Source: Oxytricha trifallax
Taxonomy: Eukaryota; Ciliophora; Spirotrichea; Sporadotrichida; Oxytrichidae
DNA: 64,000 nucleotides
NCBI GenBank assembly: GCA_000711775.1
Contig: ARYC01000379.1
Span: forward strand, 1-64,000
Reading direction: 5' to 3'
This document shows positions 1 through 12,235 of this stretch, in pieces. The position numbers were made by a program, and so were the translations under genes. Each line of letters starts with the position of its first letter. Position 1 is the stretch's first letter. The notes under the pieces were generated by a model. That model was not told where the DNA came from and did not search any database. It saw only the letters and a program-made list of their open reading frames with translations.

Positions 1-59
1 GGAACTTTCTCCAAGTTTCAAAGTTTGACATCCATTTTTATCAAGCTTTCTCCATTAAA

Positions 60-245
60 TTGCTCCTAATAATAATTAATTTAATTAGGTGGTGCTCCTA
101 ATTTATATAAAACTTAATTAGGAGGTTAAATTAAAGTTCAAAACCATATTAGGTGGTGCATTAAAAAAATTAAATTTTAAAACTTCCCCTCCTAAATATA
201 CGAGAACAGATTTAGGAGCAGCACCTAACTTCCCAAAACACATTT
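60..245. promoter_or_regulatory. TBE A divergent promoter with repeated CTCCTAA/TTAGGAG motifs
   Basis: The region carries CTCCTAA and its complement TTAGGAG (and relatives such as TTAGGTG) about eight times in both orientations. It lies upstream of the 57-kDa gene at the same place as in the other TBEs. The regular inverted spacing suggests a DNA-binding protein site, possibly for the element's own transposase or zinc-finger protein. That role is inference. Confidence 0.5.
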
Positions 246-433
246 AGGTGCATTTTAATGTATAAAATGGATGGAATAGTATGTAAATTATCTCAAAATT
301 TTTTAGAAATATAAAACTAATGTCTCTCACTCTGTTCCCATTAAACCTCTCTAAAATCTTTGAGGATATGCTCTTACTTGTATATAAAGGTAGAATTTAA
401 ACAGCTTATATAATTATTAATAGTATTTTTAAA

Positions 434-1874
434 ATGAGTGGCAACTTACTAAGAAAAGCGGCATTACTTGGCATTAGCCAGCAAAAACTTTCCTTCATGA
501 ATCAAAAGATAATTGAGACTTGTGATGCATTTACCTAGTACGAACCTGAAATTCTCTAACCTTAGGTATCAGACTTTGAATAACAATTCAGTTGTTAAAT
601 AGAAATGCAGAGCTAAGAAATTCAATGCGAATTCCAATAAAAATGGTTCAAGAAGAGGAAGAGAAAAAAGAAATTAAAGCATTACATTAATGTGAAGAGT
701 GTGAGAAGAACTTCACTTATAAATCTGCTCTTAAGCGTCATATCTTAGAGTAGCATTCTAACAAGCCTAAACTCTATCTTAAGCATGATAAGATAGATGG
801 AAAATATTTTTGCCCTTATTGGAATAAGCAATATAATTATTCAAGAGATTTAAAAGTTCACTTTTAAAACCATCATGGCAAGAAGTTTGAAGTCATAGAT
901 CCTGAGACTGGTGAGGTCTTCCTTCAAAAGAAAGCCAAGAGACCCATTAGAATCCTTGGAACAAAGAGTTAAGAAAGAAAATAAGCTTATTAAAGCAGTG
1001 AGAAACCGTCCAGCTTCTGAGATAGTGAAAATCACTCTGAAGATACAAGCACTAAAGCTTCCAATTTTAAATGTAATTGACCTTAAAGAATGGAAAGAAA
1101 GTTATCTTATACTTGAGGACAAGTTTGAAAAAGTAATAACTGATAAGCAGTTCGCATACAAGATTTATCCATTCAACTACTTTAAATGCGATGACAAGCA
1201 TCAAATGGAATTTGTCAATGAGTACTGAGCTCTAACTAAAGCAAGAGATAGACAATGCAGATTTATAATTAAACTCGATACAATTCTCCTTACTCAAGAT
1301 CATGTTGCTTTTCGTCTCCCTCTATATTAAATGACTTTAAGAGACTACATATAAGATTAAAGGATTCCAAAGTAGCTACCCCATATTCTTACAAATCTTT
1401 GCAAAGGCATTAAAGAGCTGAACACTTTATGGTATATTCATAGAGACTTGAAGCCTGAGAACATAATTCTTGATTTTCACCTCTCAGAGTATCAATAATT
1501 GATTTCAATAGATCATAAAGAGTTGAAGCTTCAGGACTTGGCAACATTTATGGTACTCCTGGATACTTCCCAGAAAGGGAAGACTGAAGAGATGGTAATA
1601 TTAAGTGGGATGTATGGGCACTAGCAGCAATTATTGCTGAATGCGATAAGCCAAGAAATGATTACTATAGCTGTAAGAAAGAGAAAGATTCAAAGCAGAG
1701 AATACAGCAATATCTAGACTAGAATAATATAAAAGGCAAAATGAAAGATATGGTTGAGCAGATAATCATTAAGCCTACCATAAAGCGGAGCATACAATAT
1801 ACAAAATTGTAAGCTGGAAAGGAGAAATAAAGTTTAGAAAGTTGCCTGATGATGCAAAAGTATTGTTTGAGTGA
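434..1874 (+). pseudogene. TBE 57-kDa zinc-finger/kinase-like gene, decayed (copy A)
   Basis: The start ATG gives MSGNLLRKAALLG, the N terminus shared by the family. Two C2H2-type zinc-finger blocks follow near 700-880, the second with its second Cys changed to Trp. The C-terminal half is kinase-like, with HRDLKPEN around 1443 and an EREDWRDG-type block near 1575. The frame is broken near 640 and 920, at an in-frame TGA (1226) and again around 1500. One Trp codon of the EREDWRDG block is TGA. The end (LFE then TGA) is conserved. TBE 57-kDa proteins are known by this architecture; their function is not established. This copy cannot make a full protein. Confidence 0.82.
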
Positions 1875-2016
1875 AAAGTTAAAATAAAGCACCTCTAACA
1901 CACACTCATATTTAAATCATTTAAACTTTAAACCCCTACATACTAAAAACCTAATAAAGCATGCACTAATAGTCTACTTTTATCAATCAAACTACTGAAA
2001 GGATTTTGAGGTTTTG

Positions 2017-2389
2017 ATTTATCATTCTTGCTTCTCAGGGTCGTGAGGGCACTAGAGAGATGCAGTATTTAATGATTAGCAGAAAATAAAATTTAGATTG
2101 ATTCAAAACTCCCTCAAAAACCTGCACTTTATGAAATTGGTTTGTTAAATTTTTTAACAAATTCACAGTTTTCTTTATTGTACGCTCTTCAGCCTAGGAC
2201 AAATCTTAGAAATTTAAAAAAAATACAAATAATATTAAATTTATAATTCTCTACAATACGAAATATTTTTGAGGTCATAAGAACATTTAGAATGATCTGT
2301 GTTCGAAATAAAAGAAATAAAAAAGTCAAAAAATTCAATTTTAATTAAAACAAAAATCCCAAAAATTAATTAAATTAAATTATTATTAA
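2017..2389 (+). repeat. Satellite-like repeat, copy 1 (split by TBE A and a LINE)
   Basis: This segment matches 4930-5338 and, in reverse, 24600-25035. A block containing GATGCAG...TTTAATGATTAG and CTACAATACGAAATAT is followed by GAGGTCATAAGAACATTT. In the reverse copy that second block lies before the first, so here the end of one unit runs into the start of the next, as in a tandem array. TBE A inserted at ATT on its left. LINE 1 inserted at an ATTAAATTAAATT-like site on its right, with the same sequence repeated at 4935-4947. Confidence 0.65.
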
Positions 2390-4021
2390 ATAAGAATTTA
2401 AGTGAAAAAGATATCATACTTGAAGGCCTTGGCAGCAGTCATGATAGGTGCTTAATACTTTAGCGTACATCAATTTGACATATACTTATATTCGGAAAGT
2501 GAGGGAGTAGACATCTGGGACCTTGAGTATGAAGTTTTGGAAACTGACTTCGACGATTTCAAATAAGATCCAGATGACTCTGATTCCCAAAAAGCCTAGG
2601 AGGAGCCACCTCTTGAACCGGACCTATTTATTACTAAATACGTCACGACAACTTAACCAGAACAATAATCTGATCAGAATTCTGAGATGATTAGACCAGA
2701 ATTTTTTTGTCAGACACGCACTGACAAAGAGGTAGACATATGGGATAAAATGGTAATAACAGCTTTACATTTAATATAGCCATACAACTTACACTGGTAA
2801 AATACAAAGATATCAATCAGCAGAGGAGTACCTCAAGGAGGCAAGACTTCCCATTATTCTTTGTTTTACTACTTGACAATGCAATAAAATCATTTGAAGT
2901 GAGATACAACTACAAAATAAGAAAGAAAATTAAAGTATACGCAGATGTTATAGCCTTCAAATTTTATACAGGAGACAACATGATGACCTGAAGCAAAAGA
3001 TTAGAGACCACTTTAAAGACTATGGAGTAATAATTAATGATAATAAGTGCGAAGACATCAGTGCTTAAAAATTTGATTTCATAAACTTGACTTAATACAA
3101 GAAGAATTTTTGTATATCTGGGACACAATATCAGCTAACATCCAATAAAAATCTTCGAAGAAGTCATTTAAGATGCCCACAGCGAATAGAAAACATCATA
3201 CCTTAACATATTCAAAAGTGATGATTATCTCTATCAAAGAATATACCAATAGTATATCTTCTCGAGAGTCCAGACAAACTCTCCCACATATTAGCATCAG
3301 CAAAATCAGACCATATATAAGAAATGATTGAACTATATAAGAAAGGAGCAGCAGCTTTTATCTAGAGAGGAGACTCGTGTTTAAGAGTCTTTTATCCGAA
3401 TAGATTAAAACTTTTTGAAAACTCTCCCTTTCTAATAAATTTGCTCATTATATCGTCAATACAACAAAAATACGGCATGTAGTTCTCAAATGTCTAATAA
3501 ATTTTTGACGACTGGATTAGAAAATATGAAATGCAGTGGTTAACAATAGTGCTGTTCTCAAATGCTCAATACAGAATAATAAATCTGAATAAAAAATAAT
3601 TATACTATCGAGCAAAATTGATGGCTAAATATATACCAAACTCATTGGCAGTAATGATCCAGAACTAACTTTAGGCTTTTGGCAAACCAATTAAATGTAA
3701 ATGCTCTCATGAATTTGAAGAAAATTGGAAACACTTGCCGCATATAAACATTGATATAACCGAACTCAAATTTGACTTATCAAGACTAGTAACAATAATA
3801 ATTGTGTTCTTGACAGAACGAAGCAAATTCAACTGTAATCCACTCATAACAACACAAATTAAAAAGGACCTGAAAGAGATCAGAATCAACATAAAAAGAA
3901 CCCAAAAACTCATGAGACAGAAGATTTGGGACTTAATTTAAAGGGCTTGACCCTTATATATAGTGAATATATATTGATCGGGGGTCCCTAGAGACTTCAA
4001 TGTGATCATATTATTATTATA
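2382..4021 (+). mobile_element. LINE-type retrotransposon remnant 1
   Basis: Reverse-transcriptase motifs (RGVPQG, then YAD), a conserved 3' block GATCGGGGGTCCC...AGAGAC and a TTA-repeat tail identify a non-LTR element. The same 3' block ends the second LINE-like remnant near 37095. The flanks carry an approximately 13-bp duplication (ATTAAATTAAATT at 2369-2381 and 4935-4947). That duplication also encloses the inverted-repeat element 4022-4929, so the latter is nested in the LINE tail. Confidence 0.72.
2441..3952 (+). pseudogene. LINE ORF with reverse transcriptase fragment, broken
   Basis: From ATG 2441 an acidic, Gln/Asp/Glu-rich region of about 125 codons stays open, with TAA/TAG read as Gln. 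It then enters RT motifs: RGVPQGGKTS at about 2823, a +1 shift, LFFVLLLDNA, and YAD at 2939. The early RT motifs are missing and the YADD box is damaged, so the domain is internally deleted and frameshifted. The end near 3735-3952 is a Lys/Ile-rich tail closed by TGA. Reverse transcriptase activity is not expected. Assignment as a non-LTR RT rests on RGVPQG plus the YAD context. Confidence 0.68.
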
Positions 4022-4929
4022 TATTGAAATAGAATTGAAATGAAAAATTAAGAGGAATGCAATATAACTTTTTAAATAATTAATTATAACTGCCTCTAAT
4101 TAGTAATACTCCTAATTAAAATTTGATTTATTTATATTTATGACCAAATTTTGATAATTAATTGTTATTTATTATATTTTACTGTGCAGATTGTGCAAAA
4201 ATATATTAAAACAAAGTATAGGGCAGGTTGTATGCAAAAATATATATAATTTAATAATCTAATAAATATTTAAATGGAGATCACTCTCATCATTCTTTCG
4301 ATCGATCACTCAAGGTCACGCACTCGAAAAGCATCTTACTCTTCAAGCAGGTGAATATGACAACATCTCCCAATACTGAGGTATGACCGATGTACTTGAA
4401 GATCTTGACAGAGAGAGAATTATCGTTACAGTTGCTAATTGAGAGAGCTACTATTGGCAAGCTTCAGTTTCAAGCACTGCCTTCAATTCATCCATTTACG
4501 CGTTCTATCACACTAGTTATGCCAGATTCGTTAATGCCAAGCTAATTCACAACTTTGATAGTGGTGAAAATGAAGACATCTTCCAAGCTGAAGGTTTCGT
4601 TCTTGATAGAGCCACTGAAGATATCTTTATCAATGGTATTGCTGATGTATTCTCACTTTCACATAGCTCTTACTGCTACAGAAGAGAAAATCATTATTAA
4701 AATTATATATATTTTTGCATACCTGCCCTATACTTTGTTTTAATATATTTTTGCACAATCTGCACAGTATATTATAAATAATAAATCAATTAATCATTAA
4801 AATTTTGTCATAAATATAAATAAATCAAATTTGAATTAGGAGTATTACTAATTAGAAGCAGTTATAATTAATTATTTAAAAAGTTATATTGCATTCCTCT
4901 TAATTTTTCATTTCAATTTTATTTCAATA
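4022..4929. mobile_element. 908-bp element with about 240-bp terminal inverted repeats carrying a gene fragment
   Basis: The left arm (about 4022-4262) and right arm (about 4697-4929) are near-perfect inverted complements. Shared landmarks are TATTGAAAT at the tip, a TGTGCAGATTGTGCAAAAAT block and GCAGGT(A)TG...TATATAT inside. The arms enclose a GC-richer coding-like core. The element sits in the TTA tail of LINE 1. Flanks are low-complexity (TTATTATTATA on the left, ATATTATT on the right), so the target duplication cannot be read. It may be a fold-back or Tc1-like non-autonomous transposon that captured a gene piece. Confidence 0.7.
4275..4698 (+). pseudogene. Gene fragment inside the inverted-repeat element, two in-frame TGA codons
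   Basis: One frame (TGG AGA TCA ...) runs about 140 codons with balanced composition and codon use unlike the AT-rich surroundings. It is interrupted only by TGA at 4377-4379 (between QY and GMTDV) and 4440-4442 (between AN and ESYYW). Both positions would suit tryptophan. No TAA or TAG occurs in this frame, and both other frames and the reverse strand are broken. I do not recognise the family. It could be a captured gene piece that has lost its Trp codons, or a sequence from a system reading TGA as Trp. Confidence 0.5.
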
Positions 4930-5338
4930 ATATTATTAAATTAAATTGAAAATAAAAATTTACGTCTTCATTAAGAGCCTCTGAATCGCACGGGATGGCC
5001 TCCAAATCGCAATATTTTATATTTTCAAAAACCGCTAAAATTTATTACAATTTTTATGAAAATTATGAAATCTTAAATTCGAAGATTTGCCAACAGCATT
5101 CTTCATTCTTTCTGCTCAGGCACTAGAAAGATGCAGAATTTAATGATTAGAAGAAAATAAAATTTAGATTGCTTCAAAACACCCTCAAAAACAATCACTT
5201 TATGAAATTGGTTAGTGACATTTCTTAGCAAATTTACACTTTTCTTTATTGTACGCTCTTCAGTAGAGGACAAATCTTAGAAATCTTAAAAAATACAACT
5301 AATATTTAATTTATAATTTTCTACAATACGAAATATTA
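4930..5338 (+). repeat. Satellite-like repeat, copy 2
   Basis: Contains the block GCCTCTGAATCGCA...TGGCCTCCAAATCGCA, then the GATGCAG...TTTAATGATTAG and CTACAATACGAAATAT blocks shared with copy 1 (2017-2389) and reverse copy 3 (24600-25035). With copy 1 it reconstructs a tandem pair opened by LINE 1. Confidence 0.65.
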
Positions 5339-8111
5339 ATGATGTTCTTTAAGATAATCATAAATATCAGTTTTATAAATTAGATTAATTATGAATGTTG
5401 CATTCAAAGTAGTTATGAGTAGGTATAAAACGCCAAAAATTATGATCAAATCGTTTTTTTAAATTTAACCTATATCTCCGATATCTTTTTGAGTTAGTTT
5501 AACTATGATTTGATTTTAATTTAGACTTTAAATTTTTAGCATTTTAAAACTATATTTTGCTTAAGACTTGACTTAATATTTTTTTCTTTAATTTTTTTGT
5601 TGATTATTCTTCAATGATTTTTTCATTATAACAAATGTTTATACTATTTTAAATAATATAAAACCCCATTAGTAAAAATTTAAAGACATTTGAGGTAAAT
5701 AAAATCTGAGAGTAATTATTTTCAATATTGATCAATATTTATTACTAAATTCATTTATAATTTAGACTTAGGTTCAAATTATCAAATCATTTTTCAGTTT
5801 TTGTTGTATATATTAATATATTAAAACTCTGTTTTATTTTTATTATTGGGGGTTCTTTTGCATTTGTTACATTTTAAAGTCTTTTCTATTTTTCATCAAA
5901 ATACTGATTTCTTTTACCTATTTTATGAATTATCTCTAAAACTATGTGCCTTTCTTCTAATTTCAAAAGGAATCATCATAAAAATTTCCATTTAATTTCT
6001 GAGTCTTTCAACTGTAAGTATAACAGAATCTGCTATTATCAGTAATTTAATTTTGAGAGATATTTCAAATTATTCAAACATTTTAAAATTAAGTATATTT
6101 AAGTAAAACAGTAATATTTTTCCCTACAATTAATAGTTATACTTATAAAATATTATTAGTTTATCAAGGGTTCAATTCCCTTATAAAACCCAATTTTTTA
6201 ACAAGATTAATTAGAGTAATTAGTTTTAGAGTATTATTAAATTTACAGGAAGTTTATTAGTTTTTTATAAATCACTCTAAATAAATGATTTTACTCTTTT
6301 ATCAAATTTTATCTTTCTTAAATCTCCATGAAAATTTCTTAAATAAATTATAATTAATAATTAAAAATAGATTTTTCCTTTTTATATTAGACTTTTTTTA
6401 AATTGAAGTATTATATTTAGAATTGTCGATCATAATCTCAATATTTTTAATATATTTGTTATTACTTTTCAAATTATTGAAGTGGCATCTATTTATTTAG
6501 TCATTACTTCTTTATTATATCTCTTGATGCATAAAATTGTTTAACTCCTAAAATCTTTACTTTAAGTCTATAAGCATCATCCGTTCAATATTTGTTTATT
6601 GTTTTTTTTTGATTACTTCAAAAAGTCACTATAATTAATTGAAGGTTTTAAAAGCGTTTATTGATTGGTTTGCGAAAAAGTCATTATATTATATCTTGCA
6701 ATTATAGTGAATGAACATTGTTCGATCTGTTAATTCAAAAAGATTAAGATTAATTTATTTAAGGTCTCGTTTTAAAATTCATTAGCAAAATATTTTTATT
6801 TAGAAATTCTTATACATTAAGCAGAGGTTTTTAAGCTATATAGAGTTATATTATCAATTTTGAATAAATTATTTGAATTTATAGAATTTCTATAAAATAC
6901 AACCGATTGAAATATATAAAATGTGCCTAAATTACCTAAATTTAATTTCTAATTAAATTCTTAGCTATAATAATATGCAAATATCATCATGACATAGAAA
7001 CCTCGTGTACTTTTTAATATATGTGCAATTTTGATAAACTAAGAGATAATATAAATTTCAATATGGACGATTTATTCAGTTAATTTGATGATTTTATTGA
7101 ACAAGCATGCGAAATCATTAGAAGTATAGTCTCTTTAAGAATATAAAATTTATATTTACACTGAGATCAAATAATTTATAAACAAGCTTTGACAGTATTA
7201 ATCGAGAATTTACCAGGTATAGTTCATCTTATTAATTATTGAAAGAATTAAATATTTAAAACTAAATTTATTTTAGAAGGAATATTTTTGATAATTAAGT
7301 TAAAATTAAATAAATAAATATTTAGATTCTTGACATTTAATTTTCTTGAAACGAATACAATTATCTTGTTTGATTGAGAATTTAAAATAGGCAGGCTTTA
7401 CTAATAGCTGTATCCCTCTATCTCATTCATGAAGCAAGTTACTGAGTATAATTTTGGTATCATATTCAATTTTATAAGTCACTATAATTTAATATCGATT
7501 AATCTTGCTCTTGGAATGTGATAAAATAATACCTCAATTTTACAATGCCAGTTGATTTTTAATTTTTAATAAACGTATACCATATTATTAAATTTAAAGC
7601 TTGTTAACTTCCACGAATAGAGTTGTTAATATTATTAATTATAATTAATTTATTTCGAAAATTGATTAAAATGATTCAAACATATAATATAACAGGATAA
7701 ACTGTATTGTAATAATTGAATTATTTTTGTCCTTCTTGAATAATAAGCATGAAATCACTTGCCGTGTGATCAAATACAATAGAACAAGATTTCTGAGATA
7801 TTTTCATCAATTTTTGAAAAGTAGATTCTTTAGATTTTTGGCTATATCATATTTCTTCCGCAGCGACACATTTACTTCTTGTCATCTTATTTTACTGAAG
7901 TAGATGTAGCTAATTACAATCAGAATAATGTATTAATTTAGAAGACAAATTTTGATTCTAAATATTAAATTAATGATTGCTCTTCAGGGTTTTATTTATA
8001 TTTGCTTAAATTAATAATATAAAAATAGTTATTAATTGTATGTGTGAGCAATTATTTCACATTAACTTTTCTTGAATCTAATTGGAATAACTTCAACTTT
8101 AGATTAAACAA
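5339..8111. other. AT-rich stretch without a supportable gene
   Basis: Low-complexity AT-rich DNA. A frame starting ATG 7062 (MDDLFSQFDDF...) stays readable for some distance, but only if TGA is tolerated. Composition is what AT-rich DNA gives in the ciliate code, so I do not call it a gene. Confidence 0.5.
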
Positions 8112-8336
8112 TCAAATTTGTGCTTCAATTGGTTTACTCTTAGTTAGGAAGGCTGGGTGCATGTTATATAAATGAGAATTACCTGTGCTGTATAAGAGAA
8201 GACGATTAAAGAAAGATCTACTGCACTTACTAAAGAGACGAACAAAATTCTCATTAAATTGAATGGGCAGTAATTGTGATGCAAATTCACATTCTAATAA
8301 GTCTTCCAATAAATTTTAGTTATTCATATTCTCCAT
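8112..8336 (-). CDS. Possible C-terminal gene segment, unidentified
   Basis: The reverse-strand frame runs from an in-frame ATG at 8336 to TGA at 8112-8114, about 74 codons with one TAA read as Gln. It has more Cys, Pro, His and Arg than the surrounding noise and continues open a little upstream of the ATG. I do not recognise a domain. It could be a germline gene segment or a chance ORF. Confidence 0.28.
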
Positions 8337-8719
8337 AGTGGGATGTATTGCGACCTCAAATAAATGTTTAAGTTATAATTATAATTCCCTTGATTAGTAT
8401 TATAATACTCAATACTACTACCTCTTATTATTTTTAATTAAATTCAAATAAAAAAGTGATAAAAATTATATAAATAGCTATGATTTTCCACGCTTGATTG
8501 ATATTTAATTGTGAAACCTTATATAAAAATTTGTATGGATATTTAATCAAATTCAGTCAGTTCTTTAAATAATTTTCATATGGTATTGGAACAATCTCAA
8601 ATAAAAAAAGATTAAAACAAAATTATACTTTTTATTGTAAAGTATAAGCAGCAATCATATATGATATCTTTATAGCATTAATAGTTCAAATAAATCCTTG
8701 CCACATTAAAGGATCTTGA

Positions 8720-9340
8720 ATCTTGATTGAATACTTAAAACTAGAAGAAATTGATAGAATTAGCAAGAAGAACTACATTCATAAAATAAATAAGATACTA
8801 GTAATTATGAAAATGAGTTTTAAATGCATTCACTTCCAGCAACAGTAATTGAACAAACTTATTAGTATTATATTATTTAGAAATTAAACTTCATATTTTT
8901 TTAATGACTTTAAGGGAATTGAAGAATAAAGAAACCAAATATATTTATTAACAAACTATAAACTCAAAGGTAATCTTTATTCATGGATTCAACTATAGTC
9001 TGCTTCATTCACTACCAAGTGCTCTTTTTTATGCTTAGTATAAATATCTTAATTATCTGAGCTTAGATACAGTTTAAGCTACTTTCTTAATATTTAAGGT
9101 TGTTTGGTATCCTCGAAAACTTTAATTCACTTAATTTCAAGAAATGCAATTAATTTTTATTTAGACATCACTTCTTAGAAAGATTGGATTACATCTATCA
9201 ACGAAGAAGTTTTAAAAGCTTTGTAGATGGATATAGTTATATCTAAGACACAATAATACATCAATGCTAGAAAACAGTACTAGATTATACAATGTATAGG
9301 GAATACTGAATAATTATTATACATTATTATTTTTAATTGA
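8720..9340 (+). CDS. Long ORF, possibly chance, unidentified
   Basis: About 206 codons are open between TGA 8717-8719 and TGA 9338-9340 when TAA/TAG are Gln. The second half includes QKDWITSINEEVLKAL-like segments that look like helical protein. The upstream frame also continues beyond the first TGA. Against a real gene: AT content equals the surroundings, and ORFs this long are expected by chance when TGA is the only stop. No family recognised. Confidence 0.22.
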
Positions 9341-12235
9341 ATTAATTTAAATATATAGCTCTTTTATTGGAAATAATTGAAGTTAGAAGATATATGTGAT
9401 AGCTTTTCTTAAAAGTAAATTAGTTAGCAAATAATATTATCAAATAAATAGCTATTAATACTATAAAAGCTCTAATGATATTGAGTTGATTATAAAGGTA
9501 TTTTTTAATATAAAGAATATCTTTTATGAAGGTTGTAATATATTTAAGATACAAAGTCTTAAACAAGTTTAATGATAAAACTTAAATTAATTAAATTTAA
9601 GGCGAATGATAAAGCCTTAAACTGAGGTCGGAGGCAGGAAATGAAAGAGATCAGTTATTACTCCAGGAAAGAAATATGTATAATAAGTTAAAAGTATAAT
9701 TACATTTATAGAATGTGAATGTTTATGATAGTAGACTTTGTTGTATGTATAGCTCCTCCAAGCACCTCAATAAGCGACAAAAGCTAAGTAATGCTTAAAA
9801 GACAACTACTATAAATAGAGAGAACCTGCGTAGGAGAAAATGATTTCATAATTTTCATTAGATTGATCTTTAATAATTATAACAAAAGTTGGCAGTTGTT
9901 GTGTTATTGAAAATATAAAATTGCTTTGACTATCAATTCTTAGTTATGCCAACTCTTATCAAAGCCAACTGCCATATTTTAAATTATACGATTAATGAAT
10001 ACTAGAAACTAGAAAGTTTAAGATAGATATATTGAGCTCTAAGATATTTCAAATAATTCCCTGATCTCATTAAGAAATTAAAATAATTCATTACTAATCT
10101 CATAATGATCTATTAATGAGAAAGAGAATTATAGGTATTCCAGATTTAGTTACTCTTTGGGAGTCAATTTAAAAGAGCATGTAAATATCAGCAAGAAAAT
10201 TATTCATTTGAATTAGATGATGCAAATAATAATATAGAAACATAAATTATAGTAAGTATAGAGAAATACAAACTTATAAATTCCAATAAGTACCTGATAT
10301 GATATTTATGGAGCTATAATTTAATCCTAAACTTACTAACTTATAGTTTATCTCCTTTATTAAGAACTAAAGACTAGGCTTAAGCACTTTAAATTGGAAT
10401 TAATTATTTAATAACATGAAACAAATAACAAAAATAACTCAATAAAAGAACAATTTCCAATATTAATAATGTCGTTGAGATTATTTTTATTTTAAAGAAA
10501 GTCCTTTGTCTAGCAATTAGAAATTCACCTATTTCAAACATTAAATTGACGCTTATGTTTAGCATTTATCAAGGGATAAGTGAAAACTAATGACAATTAT
10601 AATGTTTTAAAGGCACTAATTTGAGTAATTCCAACCATATCAATTACTAGGTTTGTGTATACTACAATTTAAAATAATACAAGAGAATTAATTTTGATTT
10701 ACAAGAAATTATCAGTTTTGACAAAGTTAATGATCTAAAGCATCTCAAATAGATAAAATTAAATTTCATGAGCTATAAAGGACAAAGAGAGTTAGCAAAC
10801 TAATCCAGGTTAAGGATGAGACAATTGGTCAGAATAACTGGCAATAACTAAAAATATAAAATAATTGAGTATATAAATCAACATGCATAGTAAATATCAT
10901 AGCATATATTTATACAATTAAATATTTATGTTCAAGTTAAGGATAATTTGTTTAAAAGTGCAACCAAAAAGTTGTTTATTAGTACAATTCCTATAATTAA
11001 GTAGAATCATTTGGAGCTTGGATGAAAGTAAAGCAAAAACTACTAGGGTTCAATTTGATAACAACAATTTTATATAAAAGGAGGAAGAAAAAATATATTA
11101 TAATAATTATAAATAATAGTTTACTTTATTTAATAAAAAAGTTTTCTCCTAAGAAATTAACTAAACAGATTTTGAATTTCCATTAATTCTGTAAATTTAT
11201 ATATTCAAAAATCTGATTAAATCTTATACCTTATCGAACAATATTCCTTTCTGTAGCACTTCTGCCTTGTATATTATGCTTTAAAAGAGCTACAGACTAT
11301 CAAGTCTTTATAATCAATCCTTTTATTATCTTTCTCTTATAATACATTTTGACTTAGTGGGATTGCTTTAGAATGAGTCTACATTAAATTATATACAAAC
11401 GAGATGTTTATATAACTTAAATTCTATTGAAGGCTAATCAATTACTGAAATCAAGAAGCTTCTCACGAATTATATGAGGAGAGTGGACTAAACTAAAATG
11501 AAACAAGAATGATGATAAAGCAGGCAGAGTTGATGTTTGAATACTTAGTTCGAGGATAATCTTATGCATTATTAAACTCATAAATTACACACAAATATTT
11601 ATTTTGTATATATATATATATATTGTATAATAATTTTTATTATCAAACCTATTTGTTTATTGCTAGGTAGCTTTGATAGTTTCAGAATTTCTTGTCTATT
11701 CATGAAGTAAATCACATGACAATTACTCGATGTCAACTCCCTTTTCAAAGTGCTTAAGTAATAAGAAAGTAAATAGCTGTACATAAACCTGTAGGGAGTA
11801 TATAAATGATGATGTTTTTTCTTCGGTTTCATCTTCAAGTCAAAGCAATATTATATGAGCAATTGTCTATTATAATGCCATATGAAATAAAATCTAATAA
11901 TATAAAATGATATAAACAAAATTAAAGAATTGAAGTGGTTAATCAAAAAGACTTTTTATAGAACTTACTGATAAATGAAGAGAGCGAAGACTAATCAACC
12001 CAGAATACACAGTATAAATCCACAAATTATTCTGAATATTTCTCTGAAACGTTGTCAGAGATTTTTAAAAAATTTTGACTCTCCTAATTGAGAAAATAGA
12101 TTCATTATTTAGACTATTGTTTATACATTTATAAAATATACTAAATTAATACTTGATTATGATGATGATGATTAATGATTTAAAATCAAATAATTTTAAC
12201 TTATCACTGTTTAATACTAAAATCAAACCATCAAT
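9341..12235. other. AT-rich stretch, nothing supportable
   Basis: No repeat or coding signal stands out. A short Gln-rich frame near 9730-9868 and an AT dinucleotide run near 11608-11625 were seen. TGA is frequent in the long frames from 9870 to 10900, which argues against coding there. Confidence 0.5.

Larger units (their letters stand above)
1..2016 (+). mobile_element. TBE transposon copy A, right-hand part only
   Basis: The right end is a degenerate C4A4 telomere-like terminus (GGATTTTGAGGTTTTG, where intact copies have GGGGTTTTGGGGTTTTG). It is followed by ATT, matching the ANT target duplication of Telomere-Bearing Elements. The content matches the right half of the complete copies in this window: the 22-kDa/57-kDa intergenic motif region, then the 57-kDa gene reading toward the end. 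The transposase and 22-kDa genes would lie left of the window. It sits in a satellite-like repeat that resumes at 2017. Both the telomeric terminus and the gene are decayed. Confidence 0.88.

Noticed and set aside
4555..4743. 62-codon forward ORF MIVVKMKTSSKLK
   Set aside because: Out of frame with the gene fragment 4275-4698 and running into the inverted-repeat arm.
9870..10900. A very long frame readable with TGA as Trp
   Set aside because: TGA occurs about once per 25 codons, more than expected for a protected frame, and composition is just that of AT-rich DNA.
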